From Orbilia blumenaviensis (taxonomy: Eukaryota; Ascomycota; Orbiliomycetes; Orbiliales; Orbiliaceae), in assembly GCA_036872755.1 (NCBI GenBank), contig JAVHNS010000004.1:2666001-2730000 (forward strand): a stretch of DNA of 64,000 nt. The letters run 5' to 3'. Positions 45,619-58,152 of this stretch are shown piece after piece. How positions within the stretch are numbered: the stretch's first letter is position 1; each line of letters opens with the position of its first letter. A program made the position numbers and the translations under genes. The notes under the pieces were generated by a model, which had not been told where the DNA came from, did not search any database, and was given only the letters and a program-made list of their open reading frames with translations.

Positions 45619-47538
45619 TTAGTGCGCATTTTGAACCTGTGATTTTGGTTGAAAACTGCCTCCAAACCCCCATTTTTCAGCGAAAGGAGACTTAGGGTCA
45701 TTACTGGGGTTGAATGGTGGATTGGATGGAAGTTGTTGGCCTTGCTCGGACTTAAAGGGTGTGTTCCAACTGAAGCTTCCATTCCTGCTGCCTTGGTTGC
45801 TCTCATCTTCGTCTTCCTCGTCTTCCTCTAACAAATTACCTAAGTGCGGAACTGCAACGCTAGCCTTCCTCTTTACACTCTTGTATTTGTTATCATCGAT
45901 AGTCATAACACTCAATCTTCTGATGAAGTTGCCGAAGTCGCTAGAACTCCTAGCTGAACCAGTATCTGTGGCAGTCTCAGAACCCTCATCTTCTTCCTCA
46001 ACGGTTTCCATGATCTGGCGGACAGCATCTGGGTCGACCTGAGCCATCATAGAGAGGCGGCGGAGACGCTCATAACCTTGTGGGTTGTCCACAGCCCATT
46101 GATAAACATCGCGACACATATCTTGAAGTCCAAACTCAGCATACCAGCCGAGTTCAGAGGACGCTTTAGTGACATCCGCTGTGACGGTACCCAAGTCTCC
46201 TGTACGGGCGTCGCTGAGAACAAACGGAATATCATTCCCACAAACATTTGAGAAAGCCTTGAGAATATCGAGCACCGAGTGTCCTGTACCTGTTCCTAAG
46301 TTGTAACAGCGATAGTTGGTGCGCTGAGCAGAGAAGCTGGTGCCACGGATGCTGTCTTTGCTGCTAACACTAGCTTTGGAAAGTCTCCTTGCAACTGTTG
46401 GGCTAATCGGAGACGTAAGATCATCTTCTGGCGGGGCTGTTGTGCCCTTGGATTTTTTGGTGGGTGAGAGTTTTCGAAGCGCTGCTAAGTGACCACGGGC
46501 AAGGTCCAAAACGTGAATATAGTCGCGAACACCGGTCCCATCCGGCGTATCGTAGTTGGAACCATAGACGTAGACTTTGCTACGACGGCGTTGGAAGGCT
46601 TGCATGACAACTGGGATAATGTTGTTAGGCGTTCCTCTTGGATCTTCACCAATAAGTCCACTTGGGTGGGAACCCGTTGGGTTAAAATAGCGCAGAGCAA
46701 TGACTTGCATATCAGGATCTGAGATACTAGTGTCATTGAGGATCTCTTCGTCCATCCATTTAGAACGACCATAAGGGTTAGTGAGGAGGCCTCCACCAGT
46801 ACCTCCACCACCGACTTGGACAGAGTCTTCACGGATATTCGTCTCTTTGCCCTTTCCATAGACAACGGCGCTGCTTGAGAATACAATATTTTTCACATTA
46901 TATTCTTTCATCAGCTCTAGCAAGTTGATCAACCCACCGACGTTTGTTCGGTAATAGCTCAGAGGTAGCGAGACTGATTCTCCGACTGACTTCAACGCCG
47001 CAAAATGGATGACGTCGTTTACCTTAATTCTGGTAGGCCTCTCAGCTGGTAGTTGAGATTGAGTTGAAGAGGCCGTAAACTCCTGACATTTGAAATGCTG
47101 CTTAACAGCGAGTGCCCCGATGTCCTTGGGGACCGACCTGGCAATTTTCTTCTCCTTCTTCAGAATTTTCTCCTCGGCAAATTTGATCAGTGGCTTCCGC
47201 TCGGTAGGCTTTGATTCATCTGCCTTCCAGGTTTCAAAAACACCCTGCATGGCTTGTTTGTCCGTGATGTCGACCTCATGGAAGAATAATGGAGGAACTT
47301 CAGCTGAGGACCGGCCTCTTTTGGTGTAGTCTTGCTGAACGATCCAATGGACCCTGACCAAAGACTCCCAGTGGCTGTTCGATAAATTGTCTATAACGAC
47401 AACTGCGTAGCCCGCAACGAGAAGCTCCAATACAGTATGAGAGCCGATATATCCAGACCCGCCTGTGACTAGAATAATATTGAACCCCAATGCTTTCTGC
47501 CGAGCCTGGGTAATGGCCTCTTCCTCACGACTGGGCAT
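45619..47538 (-). CDS. UDP-glucose 4-epimerase with fungal insertions and long tail, 639 aa
   Basis: Single exon; ATG at 47538 (an upstream in-frame codon at 47565 is GTG). SDR-fold signature: NAD-binding TGGSGYIGSH (25-34), HFAALKSVGES (178-188), catalytic Ser in SSSAVVYG (221-228), Tyr256 and Lys260 in NPYGRSK, and RYFNPTGSHPSGLIGEDP (283-300). It interconverts UDP-glucose with UDP-galactose and possibly UDP-GlcNAc with UDP-GalNAc, in the cytosol. Compared with the compact enzyme (about 340 aa) there are three additions: a Lys-rich insert at about 103-172, a Ser/Thr/Pro insert at about 358-405, and an acidic, Ser-rich C-terminus from about 505. There is no mutarotase domain, so it is not the two-domain yeast Gal10 type. 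Next to a Sph3-like hydrolase and a PelF-like transferase, the best parallel is Uge3 of the Aspergillus galactosaminogalactan cluster. Confidence 0.9.
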   Translation of the reverse strand: MPSREEEAITQARQKALGFNIILVTGGSGYIGSHTVLELLVAGYAVVVIDNLSNSHWESLVRVHWIVQQDYTKRGRSSAEVPPLFFHEVDITDKQAMQGVFETWKADESKPTERKPLIKFAEEKILKKEKKIARSVPKDIGALAVKQHFKCQEFTASSTQSQLPAERPTRIKVNDVIHFAALKSVGESVSLPLSYYRTNVGGLINLLELMKEYNVKNIVFSSSAVVYGKGKETNIREDSVQVGGGGTGGGLLTNPYGRSKWMDEEILNDTSISDPDMQVIALRYFNPTGSHPSGLIGEDPRGTPNNIIPVVMQAFQRRRSKVYVYGSNYDTPDGTGVRDYIHVLDLARGHLAALRKLSPTKKSKGTTAPPEDDLTSPISPTVARRLSKASVSSKDSIRGTSFSAQRTNYRCYNLGTGTGHSVLDILKAFSNVCGNDIPFVLSDARTGDLGTVTADVTKASSELGWYAEFGLQDMCRDVYQWAVDNPQGYERLRRLSMMAQVDPDAVRQIMETVEEEDEGSETATDTGSARSSSDFGNFIRRLSVMTIDDNKYKSVKRKASVAVPHLGNLLEEDEEDEDESNQGSRNGSFSWNTPFKSEQGQQLPSNPPFNPSNDPKSPFAEKWGFGGSFQPKSQVQNAH

Positions 47539-49141
47539 TTTGAACAAGAAAAGACTGTCTATCACCGAATAAATATCTGGAATCTTAATTTGGGTATAAT
47601 GGGAATTATATTTGAGAGCTGTGTCGAAGAAAAGGCAGAGTAAAATTTACCGGAAACTGCTATCTTATATTGGGTGGGCTCACTTTCGGATCAGTTCCTG
47701 GGAGTATCTATAACTCATGGAACCCGAATACGGCGGCGCAGTTAGGAGGTATAGGCTGGACCCTCTGCACCCGATTTTAGAAGTTAACATATTTTGAGTC
47801 TGTGTGCACATCTGTGACCGGAAAATGGTTCTCGAATAACAATATAGTATATGCCGATGTCATCAGCTCACTGAGCTCGATTGATCATGATTATGTTAGA
47901 CGATTACTGGATCCGGCGATGAAACCGGATGGTGTGACGCTTTCGGAAGATAGGAACTAGAATGGGATTTCTTGGATCAAAAACAATAGAACTTATGAAA
48001 AGGCATTACCCGCAATCGAAGCGCTTGACAGCCGCCGAATACTATAAGGGAAATGCTTTTGTGAAAGCCTGGAAGCTCAAGCGCAGGTTTTGCCTACAGT
48101 ACCTGGATTCGAGGCTATAGGTTAAGCTTAAGGCGCAGGGAGCAGTCCGGACCAGAACGTGAGATGTGTATAAATACCTACCTACTAACAGGCGAAGTAG
48201 TTTCAGACAAACCGTCGGCCGTCTAGCGATTCTCAGACGATCTTCGGAGCACCGTATACTGCAGTGCTGATAAAAGTTTAGTTCGTTTCGAAACAACAAA
48301 TCGCGAATCGGGTTGCACTAGGGTCGAAAGCATTATAAGCTTAGCCTTGAATCCAGGCGCTGTCGAGACTAGGTGCTGTAGAAGAGCTAGAGGTAAGCTG
48401 TCTCTATATGTTGCATTTTTATGTGTTGGCGTGTTGCCATCCCGTTTTGGTTATTTTTTTTGAACTGTGACCCGGCAGCTAGTCAACACGAGACTCAACC
48501 AACGATCCAGGCATCGTCGTCCACTATAACTAGCGGAAACGCGGAAGGCATAGCAGTAAAGGACGGTATTGCTCACGGCCAGTTTTAGAATCCCAGGTTT
48601 TCTTTGAGGTGAGCTTTGGGACAATGGCCATCCTCGAAAGGCATCGGAATGATGTCTTGAGAGGAAAGTTTTCCCTTTCGTGCATCAACGCAGTGTCGCG
48701 CAGTGCTTGGGAATATCACGACTTACCCATATCTTGGGCATGAGAGCCGATTTGCTCCTAAATCCAGAAAACCGATCAGACCCCCGCGATAATCTCCACC
48801 CCACGAGTGTTTGAGGGTCTGAATAGGTATTGCAGTTTTCCTGAATAGGTATTCCAGGCCATGCTAATTCGTCCAACGGACTAAAACCATCTCGATTCAA
48901 ATCTCAGATGTCAACCATCTCGTCACCTCATTTACTCTTTGAGGAATTTCTCATTATGGTACCTGGACAAAATAGCGCTTGCAAGTTCCTGTGCCTGGTC
49001 AACGGGCCGAAGGCTGCGAGCGGCGTGTTTAGACTAGTCGGGTTATGGGGTGGAATGCTAGCTCATTCATTCCAATACCTCTGACGATAGGAATTTAGAA
49101 ATCAGCAAGGCCGAACGGCCACTACATGTCCTTTTTCTGAG
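47539..49141. other. Divergent promoter region between epimerase and glycosyltransferase
   Basis: 1.6 kb separating the two divergent genes; it must contain both promoters. No open frame of interest. It could coordinate the two genes, but I recognise no specific operator. Confidence 0.5.
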
Positions 49142-49320
49142 ATGGTTCTTCAGGACTATGGACTTCTTCCTCTCGATCAGACGCAGGTGAGGCTCTGGCC
49201 CATATTCATCCCCTTTACTATCTGTAAGGGATTATCCAAATTGGCTTTATCATCGCTAAGTTTGTTCTACTATCTTTTTATCGACAGAGGATTCCCACCA
49301 CCATAATTCCGTCCGTGTAG
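49142..49320 (+). promoter_or_regulatory. Spliced upstream reading frame in frame with the glycosyltransferase
   Basis: An ATG at 49142 opens 15 codons (MVLQDYGLLPLDQTQ) ending at a GTGAGG donor. A 101-nt intron (49187-49287) with a GCTAAG branch and a pyrimidine-rich ATCGACAG acceptor leads to ten more codons (RIPTTIIPSV) and a TAG at 49318-49320. The TAG is in the same frame as the main ATG at 49333, only four codons later. It is either a 25-codon upstream ORF controlling translation, or the true N-terminus of the glycosyltransferase interrupted by a nonsense codon (TAG is one change from CAG, Gln) or read through. Confidence 0.5.
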
Positions 49321-49332
49321 GACGCTGTCGCA

Positions 49333-52300
49333 ATGGTCCTCATCTACAGCAACTCCTTGGTACCTAAGGACCTTAGATTTGCGCACTGGTATCAATATGC
49401 GGCTTTCTACGGGTCACTGGGGATGATGGGGTTCCCTCTTCTTATTTGGTTCGTTCGGGTTATCATTTACAAATACAGAGCATGGAGGGCACGCCCACCA
49501 AAGGCGCCTGCATCCTTTTCAGCCAAGGCCTATCTAGCAGGCCGGCGAATGCAACTAACAGCAACTGGACGAAAACAATTCCCCGACGAGATCGAAACCT
49601 TCGGGGTGTTTCTGGGACGAGATGTCAACAACCTATACGGGAAAGGGTTTGAAATGTTGATATTGGATGAGCAGGCTGTGGCAACACTACAGAGGCCTAG
49701 GCTGTCGAGTATACCCGAAGAAGGCCCGAAGCAGACAAAGTCCGTCAAAGTAGTACTGTGTCATATGCGAAAGCCGTTTTTCGACGAAAATACGACACCG
49801 GAGCAAAAGCTTAGAGCGGTGGTTGATGCAGTACATCGACTGTCAGGGGCCCCTAACGCATATGGGCTACTGCTGCCAGCTGACATAATACCGAAACCTA
49901 TGTTGAACGAGCTGCTATACCATTGCGGATTCCTTGGTATTCCAATATTCCTCCAAAGCCTGCCACCTTTTACGGATATATTCGGACTAGACATGACACA
50001 AATGAGGGGTGTAATATTCGAAAATGCTTGTATCCACGCAGACGGCGAACGAAGAGACTTCTTTCAATCAGAGCAGCTCAGATACGGTTTGGGGCGGTGC
50101 GCACGACAAAGGGAGACAAGACCCGAATTCTTCGTCGGCTTTCATGATACATGGGAAATCCGGCCACAGCCTGCCACTGTTAGGCGGGCCGCTAAAATCG
50201 CCAAGTTCTTCGGGGCGACGCTTCAGGTAGCATCGTCGAGGAGTTTGTCACAAATTGAAGAGTGTTATCCGATGGAAATGTGTCTAGCTGGTTTTGACTG
50301 GTTGAAAAGAGACGATGTGAGCCAGCTACATAAAGATTGGGTGGAAGAAAGGATGGCGATTTGCTGCGATGATGAAGGGCAGTATGAGACTAGCAGGCTG
50401 GATATTGAGTCCTTACGGGATGTTATCCCTGGAATTGAGCAGTATTTCCAGCTCTTTAATGTCCGGGAAGAAGGAGATCAATCATTCTTTTACCCCGACC
50501 TTAACCCCATCAATCCTACAAATTACAGCCTTGAAGCACCTCGGCGGCAGAACTTCTGGACCATGTCAAGTTTAAACGACCCACTCTCTCCACTTGGCTG
50601 TTATGACTTAGGCGAAGAAGTCCTACAAGATCATTTTGATGCGATTCAGAAGAGCCAGGAACATCTTCGAGACATCAATATGTTGCATCTCCTTGGAGAA
50701 GCCCAGGTTCACTCTCTATCCAAGGCGTATCGGAGACTCCGTTCCTATTATTTGGAGCAAACAGATCCTATTCTCCAAAACGAATACGCCAGCCGAGGCA
50801 GGGTCGTTCAACCTCTCATTGATGGCCTTGCAACAGGAAGAATATTCATTTTCCAGGGTTTAGACACCAGCTTTGCGACACCTGATAACAATGCCCGCCT
50901 CTGGGCTGTCAGCAAAGTTATTCACCACCGTGGGGAAGATGATAAACTCCATGTTTTCGTTTCGCAGAAAGCCCCTGATTTGCTCGGAACGATATTGCAC
51001 ACCTACCTTGCCGTAGCCGGTGTTCCTAGAGAGGAGCGCTTTTATTACGAAATCGACCTTGCTCGATCCACTAAGCCTAGTCTCCCCTTAAGCATTCTCC
51101 CACCTAGAATTTTAGCAGAAATAAATAATGCGACTTACGCCGAGCAACTCACACTTCTTTCACAAATACAAGTCTCAAACACTCCCCGAACACCGATAAT
51201 CGAACTTGTGGAAGATCGATGTCGAGAGTTACTGATACGAGATACAACAAGGCTAGCATGGAAGGAGGTCCACTCGAAGAACCTTTTGAATGGATCTATG
51301 AGCAGTTATGACGTCCTAAATTACCGCCTTACCTGGTACCGACGACAGGGTGCGCGGGTCCTTCCTCATATCGGTCGACTGGATAGATTATTCCAGATCG
51401 TCGATAGTGTTATACTTGACGCACTTTATTCAATCGATAGAGATACCATCAACATGATTACATCAGTTCTTTTCGCAGCCTTCAATAGATCTGATGATCG
51501 GAGAACCAGGATCGATACACTATCCGATCTCTTCGCACTAATGGTGTTCTCTGCATTCCGAAAATACGGCTTCGAGGATGTATACCTAGAGGCGACAGAT
51601 AGATGCCCCTTGTTCCACCAACAAAAGGATCAAGCCGGTGTTTTTGCTGAGCTCTGGGTTTTAGGATCTCAATGTGAGCTTTACTTTGATATTACACCCA
51701 GGCAGCTAGGGGAGGTCATTTATGACAGGTATAGGGGTTACCTGCGCGCAAATCCCCCACCAGATGATGCCTGGAATGGAAAGGACCTTTTCACGGCGTA
51801 CACAAAAGTCGAATACATCGCAGAGCCGGAAACAAGAACGGAAGCGATTGTAGAGCCTAAAAAGGAAAGCGGGGACACAATGGAGGGGATTAAAAAATAT
51901 GGCTACTTGTCCATTTTCTGCTTACCAGGCATTATTGACATCTTGCTGCTTACATTCCTGGGGAGAGGCCTCTACTTAACGGGTTTCATGCATGATATCG
52001 AAACTTTGATGGCTTCTTTCGCTTTGTTGACTGCGCTTTTGATGTGCGCCGGTGTTACCGGCTGGGTTGGTAGCGGCGGCGGCTTTTATCTGTTCAACGT
52101 AAGTTCTCATCCTGGGTACGTAAATGGTAAAGACTAACAAGACCACTAGTTTGCTTTCGATTCCATGAACCATTTTTTTATATCTCGCATGGTCGGCGGG
52201 TTTATGCTTTCGTGCACGGTTAGCGTTTGTTGTTTCATCTCCTTCGGATTTCAATACGGCTGGTACGGTGCCGCAATATTTCTTGCATATTTTAATTTCC

Positions 52301-55300
52301 TCTCGCCCTACCTTAATCTAATCGGGATTCTCGCCACTACCCACCGAGACGGTGCCCCATTACCATCTGGTAGAAAGGTTCTGGCGAAAAGCATGTTCGT
52401 GTTGGTTCTATCGCCTATTATTACGACTTTCTACAACGGCCATGACGTCGTTATATACCTACCGGTTTGTTATACTTTCCTTTTTGTTCTGTTTTACAAC
52501 TACAGAAAGCTCTGTATCACCTGGGCTACCTGGCTGGATAATATTGTTATTATCGACGACAATAAAATTCTCGACTGGTGGGCAGAGGAGTACGCTAGTG
52601 GGAATAAATTAGCCGTGCCTAAAGATGATGAGGGTGCCCGTTCTGCATTGCTTGATAAAGCCCGAGCTCTTCTTTTAAAGCGGGTGCGCACTGCCGACCT
52701 AAGGCACCATGGGGTCCTCACAAGATTCCTTCCGATCAAAGAAACACCATTCGTGAAGAAGTTGGTACTAGGGTATCGCGAATCCGTCTGGCTGTTGAAA
52801 AAAGACGCATATGGCGCGGATATCCCAGAGCCATATACGCCGACATGGCACGTACAGCTCAAAGTGTCGTTGAATACACAGCGGCTGTTTGTGAGAGGAC
52901 TGAAGGAACATAGTCCCTTCCAAATGTGGCGGTATTCAAAATACGACGTAAGAAGCCGATATTGACCCCTGGGGAGCTTAAAAAACATTATAACTAACTG
53001 TTGCTTAGATTGCCCAAAACGTTACGGTTTTTATCATCGCTTTGCTTGATCGATGGGTCGAAATTGCGATGAGTGCTAATGGATATGTTATAAGCTTATA
53101 TATCGAGTTCAGAGCGAGGTACGGTATTGCCTTCGGGCTCTTATACTTCCTGTCAGGGGCTATTGCACTGGATAGTCATATTCAGGGTTGCTGGGGCTTA
53201 ATGGCAGAGAAATCGAAGAAGAAGCTTAAAAATAAGGAAGCAATGGACAAAGCTCTGAGTGGGGATATTGCACGAAAAAGGGCAATGTATTACAAAGCAT
53301 TGTGGGAACTTTTCCTCTATCTAGCATTTTTGTTTGGTGTCTACACAATGGCTCTGTGGTTATTTGTGTATGACACTAACCAAACGGTATTATATTTCGG
53401 TTACTGCTACGGTTACACTGGGGTTTTGGTGATGCAGGTGAGTCGCATTATGTTTCCTTGAATGGAAGAGATCAAGGTTTAGTGGTTACTAATAATTATG
53501 GTCTTAGTTCAATCGTGTGTTTACAAGAAGTATTCGACAGTATGACTGGGGTATCATTATCGCTGCCACCGTCGGCTTCTTCACTGGTTGCATCATGCAC
53601 TCTATACCTTCACTACATATGTTCCGCTTCAACGACACTATCGCTCTAGCGACTGCTTCGACCCTAGGCGTCATCTTTAGCTATGCCCTTACAGACTTCT
53701 CCCCTCAACCGAAGGTGGAAGAAACAAGCGACACGGAGAACGTGGAAAAGACCAATTGGAAATTATACTCTCAAAAGTACCTTGGCTTGATCCCATCTCA
53801 ACCTTGTGTAAAGCCAAAAACCACCGACCTCTTTATCGATGAGTATGAGCATATTCGGTATTACCCTGGTAATGCCCTCTCGGACCGTATTGAGCGAATT
53901 CTTACGACACGAAAACCAAGCACTGACCTTGCTAAAGCGCTCCCCGCCTTGTCATCCTACCAAACCGCAGCGTACACACGCTGGCGAAACGGCTCAACCA
54001 TACTCTACCTAACCACTGCAAGTGGTATGCGAAGGTTAGGTTCAGCGCATTCAATAGCCGTTGGTATCATGCGCGGTTTACATCTTGATGTTTACGCATT
54101 TGTCCCGGGAGTAACACCTGCATTTGTTCAAGAGGACCAAGCAGATATAGTTGCACAAATACTCGCAGAAGGTCTCCTTCACGAAACTTGCGAAGCAATG
54201 TTCTCACTCACGCACGCGGACGCGGCACTCGCAGAAACATGTCTTTCTGACCAGGAAAACTCATTGTTATCGTACCGCATGCGTATCCAGCTTGAGTTCA
54301 GCGATTACAGAAGCTTAACTAGAATCTGTGAACGAACGAATGTCGAGTTACTCAAACATCTCAGTTACAATCAACCTGTGAACCAAAACTGGGTTACACT
54401 TCCTGAAGATGTACGAGAGATGATTCTCGCACAGGTGGAGAATCGGGTTTTTGTGCCAACCCCAGATGTGGTGAATTGGGTGGGCACAATCAACCGCGAA
54501 CCCTGGCGGCTGTTCATTGATAGGATGAATCTACGGGTAAAGCAATGCCTTGAGATATACGGAATGGCAAACAAAAATGTCAGCAGGACTGGCGGTTCAC
54601 GTCCTATTTCTTACGTTTCCAGGGCAGCATTTGCACTGCCGGACCTACCACCAACCGACGGATTGGAACTGATGCAAATATCCGACCCTCCGAAAGAAGG
54701 ATTCTTAGCTAACTGCAGAAGCCTTTGTATGTCGTTCTACTGGTTCTTATTCGCCCTTATCAAATACGTGGCGATCACTTCATCTGCAGGATACGACCTC
54801 GGGAGGGAATTATGGTACGCTTTAAGACATAAATGGTATCGCAAACCGCTGTTATTCCTCATTCTCTTTTGTTGGAGGGTATGCAGACAAGTTCGCGAGA
54901 CAGCGATTACGATATTCCTGCTTCACCACCGACCTGTAATAACAAAGCTTCTCAAAGTGGCGAAGGATGGTGTCCCAAGGGTCCTAACGACGCAGACAAT
55001 CACGGTAGATGACCCACAGAATCCCATGACAGGATTTTTAAGCCGCAATGAAGGGACTCTCAGATGCGAGTTCTTCAGCGGTGTTTTGACTGCTCGTGGC
55101 GACGATAAATCGTGGAGAGGTATGGCGGAATATGACGGTGCCCAACGGCTAAGGTCTCTCAATGCCGGTGCCCTCGATCGGCCGATTCAAACGACATACG
55201 ACTATGATAACGAGGAAAAGTATAGTCGACATCCACTCTGTAAGACTGTGATAAAGGACAACCGGATTGACAAGATATATTACGACGCGCAAGGACGACA

Positions 55301-58152
55301 GAGCCACGGTAGTATCTTTTCTGGGGGGCGGGAGTGGTACTTCGAGTATCTTTATTCAATCACCCCGCCTACTAGCCGAGAGATACTGAAGGCACGGTAT
55401 ACCTCCTTAGACCCAGATTATCCGGCTATATACTCGGTTTATTGGTGTATTGTGCCGCTACACGAGGACGGCAATATGAAAAAATGGAAGCCTTACGAGA
55501 AAATTACTAGATTGGTGTACTCTTATAGGTCCAAGTCGTGGGATACAACTTGGACATATGCGCATCAGCGGCATCCTACACTTTCGACAGTATACCTTGA
55601 GAACGATGAAATTAGGTTTCAAGACCAGCCAGCACCGGAGGCACTACAAGACATCTACGGATTCTTCAAAAAGCCACAGAATCTGGGCTTTGAAACTGAG
55701 GATCTACTATTCTTTCACCCACCTAGTCGGATTGGTTCGCTGTTCGCATCTAGTCTAGGAAACGAGAAGTCATCGTTGTTTTCCTTTTCCAAGCAGAAAG
55801 TTGTTTATGGGCCTGTGCACACCGCAAAACTGAGAACAATTCTGTGGCAACAGTGGGCCTCGGCAGGAAACCTGGATGCCGTGTCAGCTTGCTACATCGA
55901 TGAGCTGATACTACGAGAGGAACCTCTATTGAAGGAATACTGGAGGCTTCGAGATAGGGGCCACTTCCGGAAGGCGAATCATTTTATCCGGAATAACATC
56001 AATACTATTGCAGCGACAATCGAAGTGACAGACGATGTTTCCCAGAATACTTGGCTGAGTATTAAAGTTGGAGACTTGCTTACCATGGGAGGAGCAAAGG
56101 ATGCCACGCATGTTACACTCAAACCTGAGGAATGCTACCAAGATACCTTTGATAAATTATCGGTCACGTTCTTGGATACAGGATGTTGGCCAGATGCACC
56201 GGGCGGTGTGAGCAACTGCCGTCGTGACTTAGTCAACGGACATACGACAATTCGAAACCATGTTCTTACAGAATCCGCAAACGATTATGGTGTTCCAAGG
56301 TACCAGATCGAGCGAAATGTTAACTCGATGCAAGTTATCCCACTTTGGGGTCTCGATGGGAAACTTCCAAACCACGGACTGTTTGATAATCTTCTAGATA
56401 CGCAAGTGGAAAACCGTATTCGTGCTACCAATGTCAAGCGGGACGTAGTCGGCACTTTCATTCCCTTACTTCGAAGGCTCATCAAAGGGGCCCGCCAAAA
56501 CCATTATTCGAACGAAGACCTCGTTACATATTCAAATGTTTTTTTGAATATCAACAAATACTTCGAAGAAAAGGACTACAACAAGTCTTGGCGTGCGAAG
56601 GAGACTCTCATAGCTTGGAGGGAAGCATGGCAACAAGAATACGATGACCCCAACATGGTTAACCCTTCCACATATTTTGAACTTGAGCAACCGAGTCTCA
56701 CAGACTTCGATAATGCGCTGGAATTATTCATCTGCTATTTTTTCGTTTATCATTGTAAGATTCCGGATGTGGTTCCAACAGTCTTTCAAAGCACCCATCA
56801 TGGTGTCGGCTCGCTCTACGGTATGATATTAAAACTAAGGAGGGGAGTTACATGGGGCATCTGGGATCATGCAATTATGTGGCGAGAGAGTTGTTTGAAT
56901 ATCTCTACAGCACAATGTTTACTCGCTATCCCGGTACAGAACATGCTTTTGAGTGTGATGAAATTAGCGGCCAATCTGGCGTATTTCCATGCTGATGTGC
57001 TGTTGCCGTGTACAAGCGTTTACAATCCGTAAGTATCATCCATCCTGTCATATTATTGTTAGTCATTCCGGAGCTGACTTGGATAATAGGGATTGGGAGG
57101 CCGATCTCGGCACTGACTCCGGCCGTCGACAATCACAGAAGGAGTTCAGACGCAAAATCGACCCTGTAACGAACGGTATCGGAAACATGGGCTCTTTCCA
57201 ACCGGTTACAGAGTGTATTTCCCAGGAGCCAACGGTGGTGATGTTGTCGAACGTTCAGTTTATCAAGGATGTCAAGAATGCTGTTCAAGCCGCCGATGTG
57301 ATCATTAATACATACGGTTTCAGGAATTACCATCTTACGGTTTACGGTGCGATGGATAGAACGCCTGCCTACACAGTTGAAACGCAAAAGATCATTACTA
57401 CCCGGGGACTGACAGGGCTCGTAAAGCTCGGTGGGTTCGGAAGCCCAAAGACTGTGTTGAAGGAAGCCTGGCTATTCATGAATTCCAGTCTGTCGGAAGG
57501 TCTTCCCTTAGCTATCGGTGAAGCTGCATTGAGTGGTATTCCGATTGTGGCTACCGAAGTCGGCGCTACAGCACAGGTTCTCACAGACCCCGATGATCCG
57601 GATATCAGATATGGAGAAGTTGTACCGCCAAACGACCCTGTCGCATTAGCCAGAGCCCAACTGAGCATTTTAGCTATGTTGGGCCCTTGGGCCAAATACA
57701 CAGACGACGCAGTGGCGCCCCCGCCGTTACCAGACACTTTCACGGCAGACGACAGAGAGTGGATCACCAAACGTATGTACGACAAAGCCGAGGATAGAAA
57801 GAAGCTCGGTTTGAGACTTCGTGATGTGGTGCTCAGAAGTTTTCATGGCGATAGATACCTGAGAGAGCATGAACAGATGTATTGGGCGCAGAGTTTCAGG
57901 AGCGCACAACGACGGGATCCGGCGTTGAATGCGCTAACGGCCAGGCAGAATCGCATGGGAAGAACGAGGAGCATGAAGGTTGATGAGACACCAGAGCTAT
58001 ATAGTATGTGGGATAGAGAAGAAAGATGGCAGGACTTTGAGGAAAAGGAAGATGTGTGGGGGAAGTTTAGGGGACTTGTTGGGAAAAAGAGGACAACAGA
58101 GAAAGGCGGTGAGGAAGACGATATGAGCTTGTTGGAAGGCGAGGAGGTTTAA
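49333..58152 (+). CDS. Giant multi-membrane GT4 glycosyltransferase (PelF-like), 2858 aa, five exons
   Basis: Exons 49333-52098, 52150-52947, 53009-53437, 53508-57028 and 57090-58152; introns of 51-70 nt, all phases closing. A membrane helix lies near residues 18-40, then about 800 soluble residues, then a cluster of helices from about 860 to 1370 (YGYLSIFCLPGIIDILLLTF onward), and another hydrophobic pair near 1730-1790. The C-terminal 800 residues form a retaining GT-B transferase: HHGVGSLYGMILKL and DHAIMWRESCLNIS resemble the H..TGYAG and EHGIYWRES region of PelF (DUF3492), and SEGLPLAIGEAALSGIPIVA near 2640 carries the E-x7-E motif of GT4. PelF polymerises a GalNAc-rich bacterial exopolysaccharide. 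The size, membrane content and neighbours (Sph3-like, epimerase) match Gtb3, the proposed polymerase/exporter of the Aspergillus galactosaminogalactan cluster. The C-terminal tail is charged. Confidence 0.88.
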
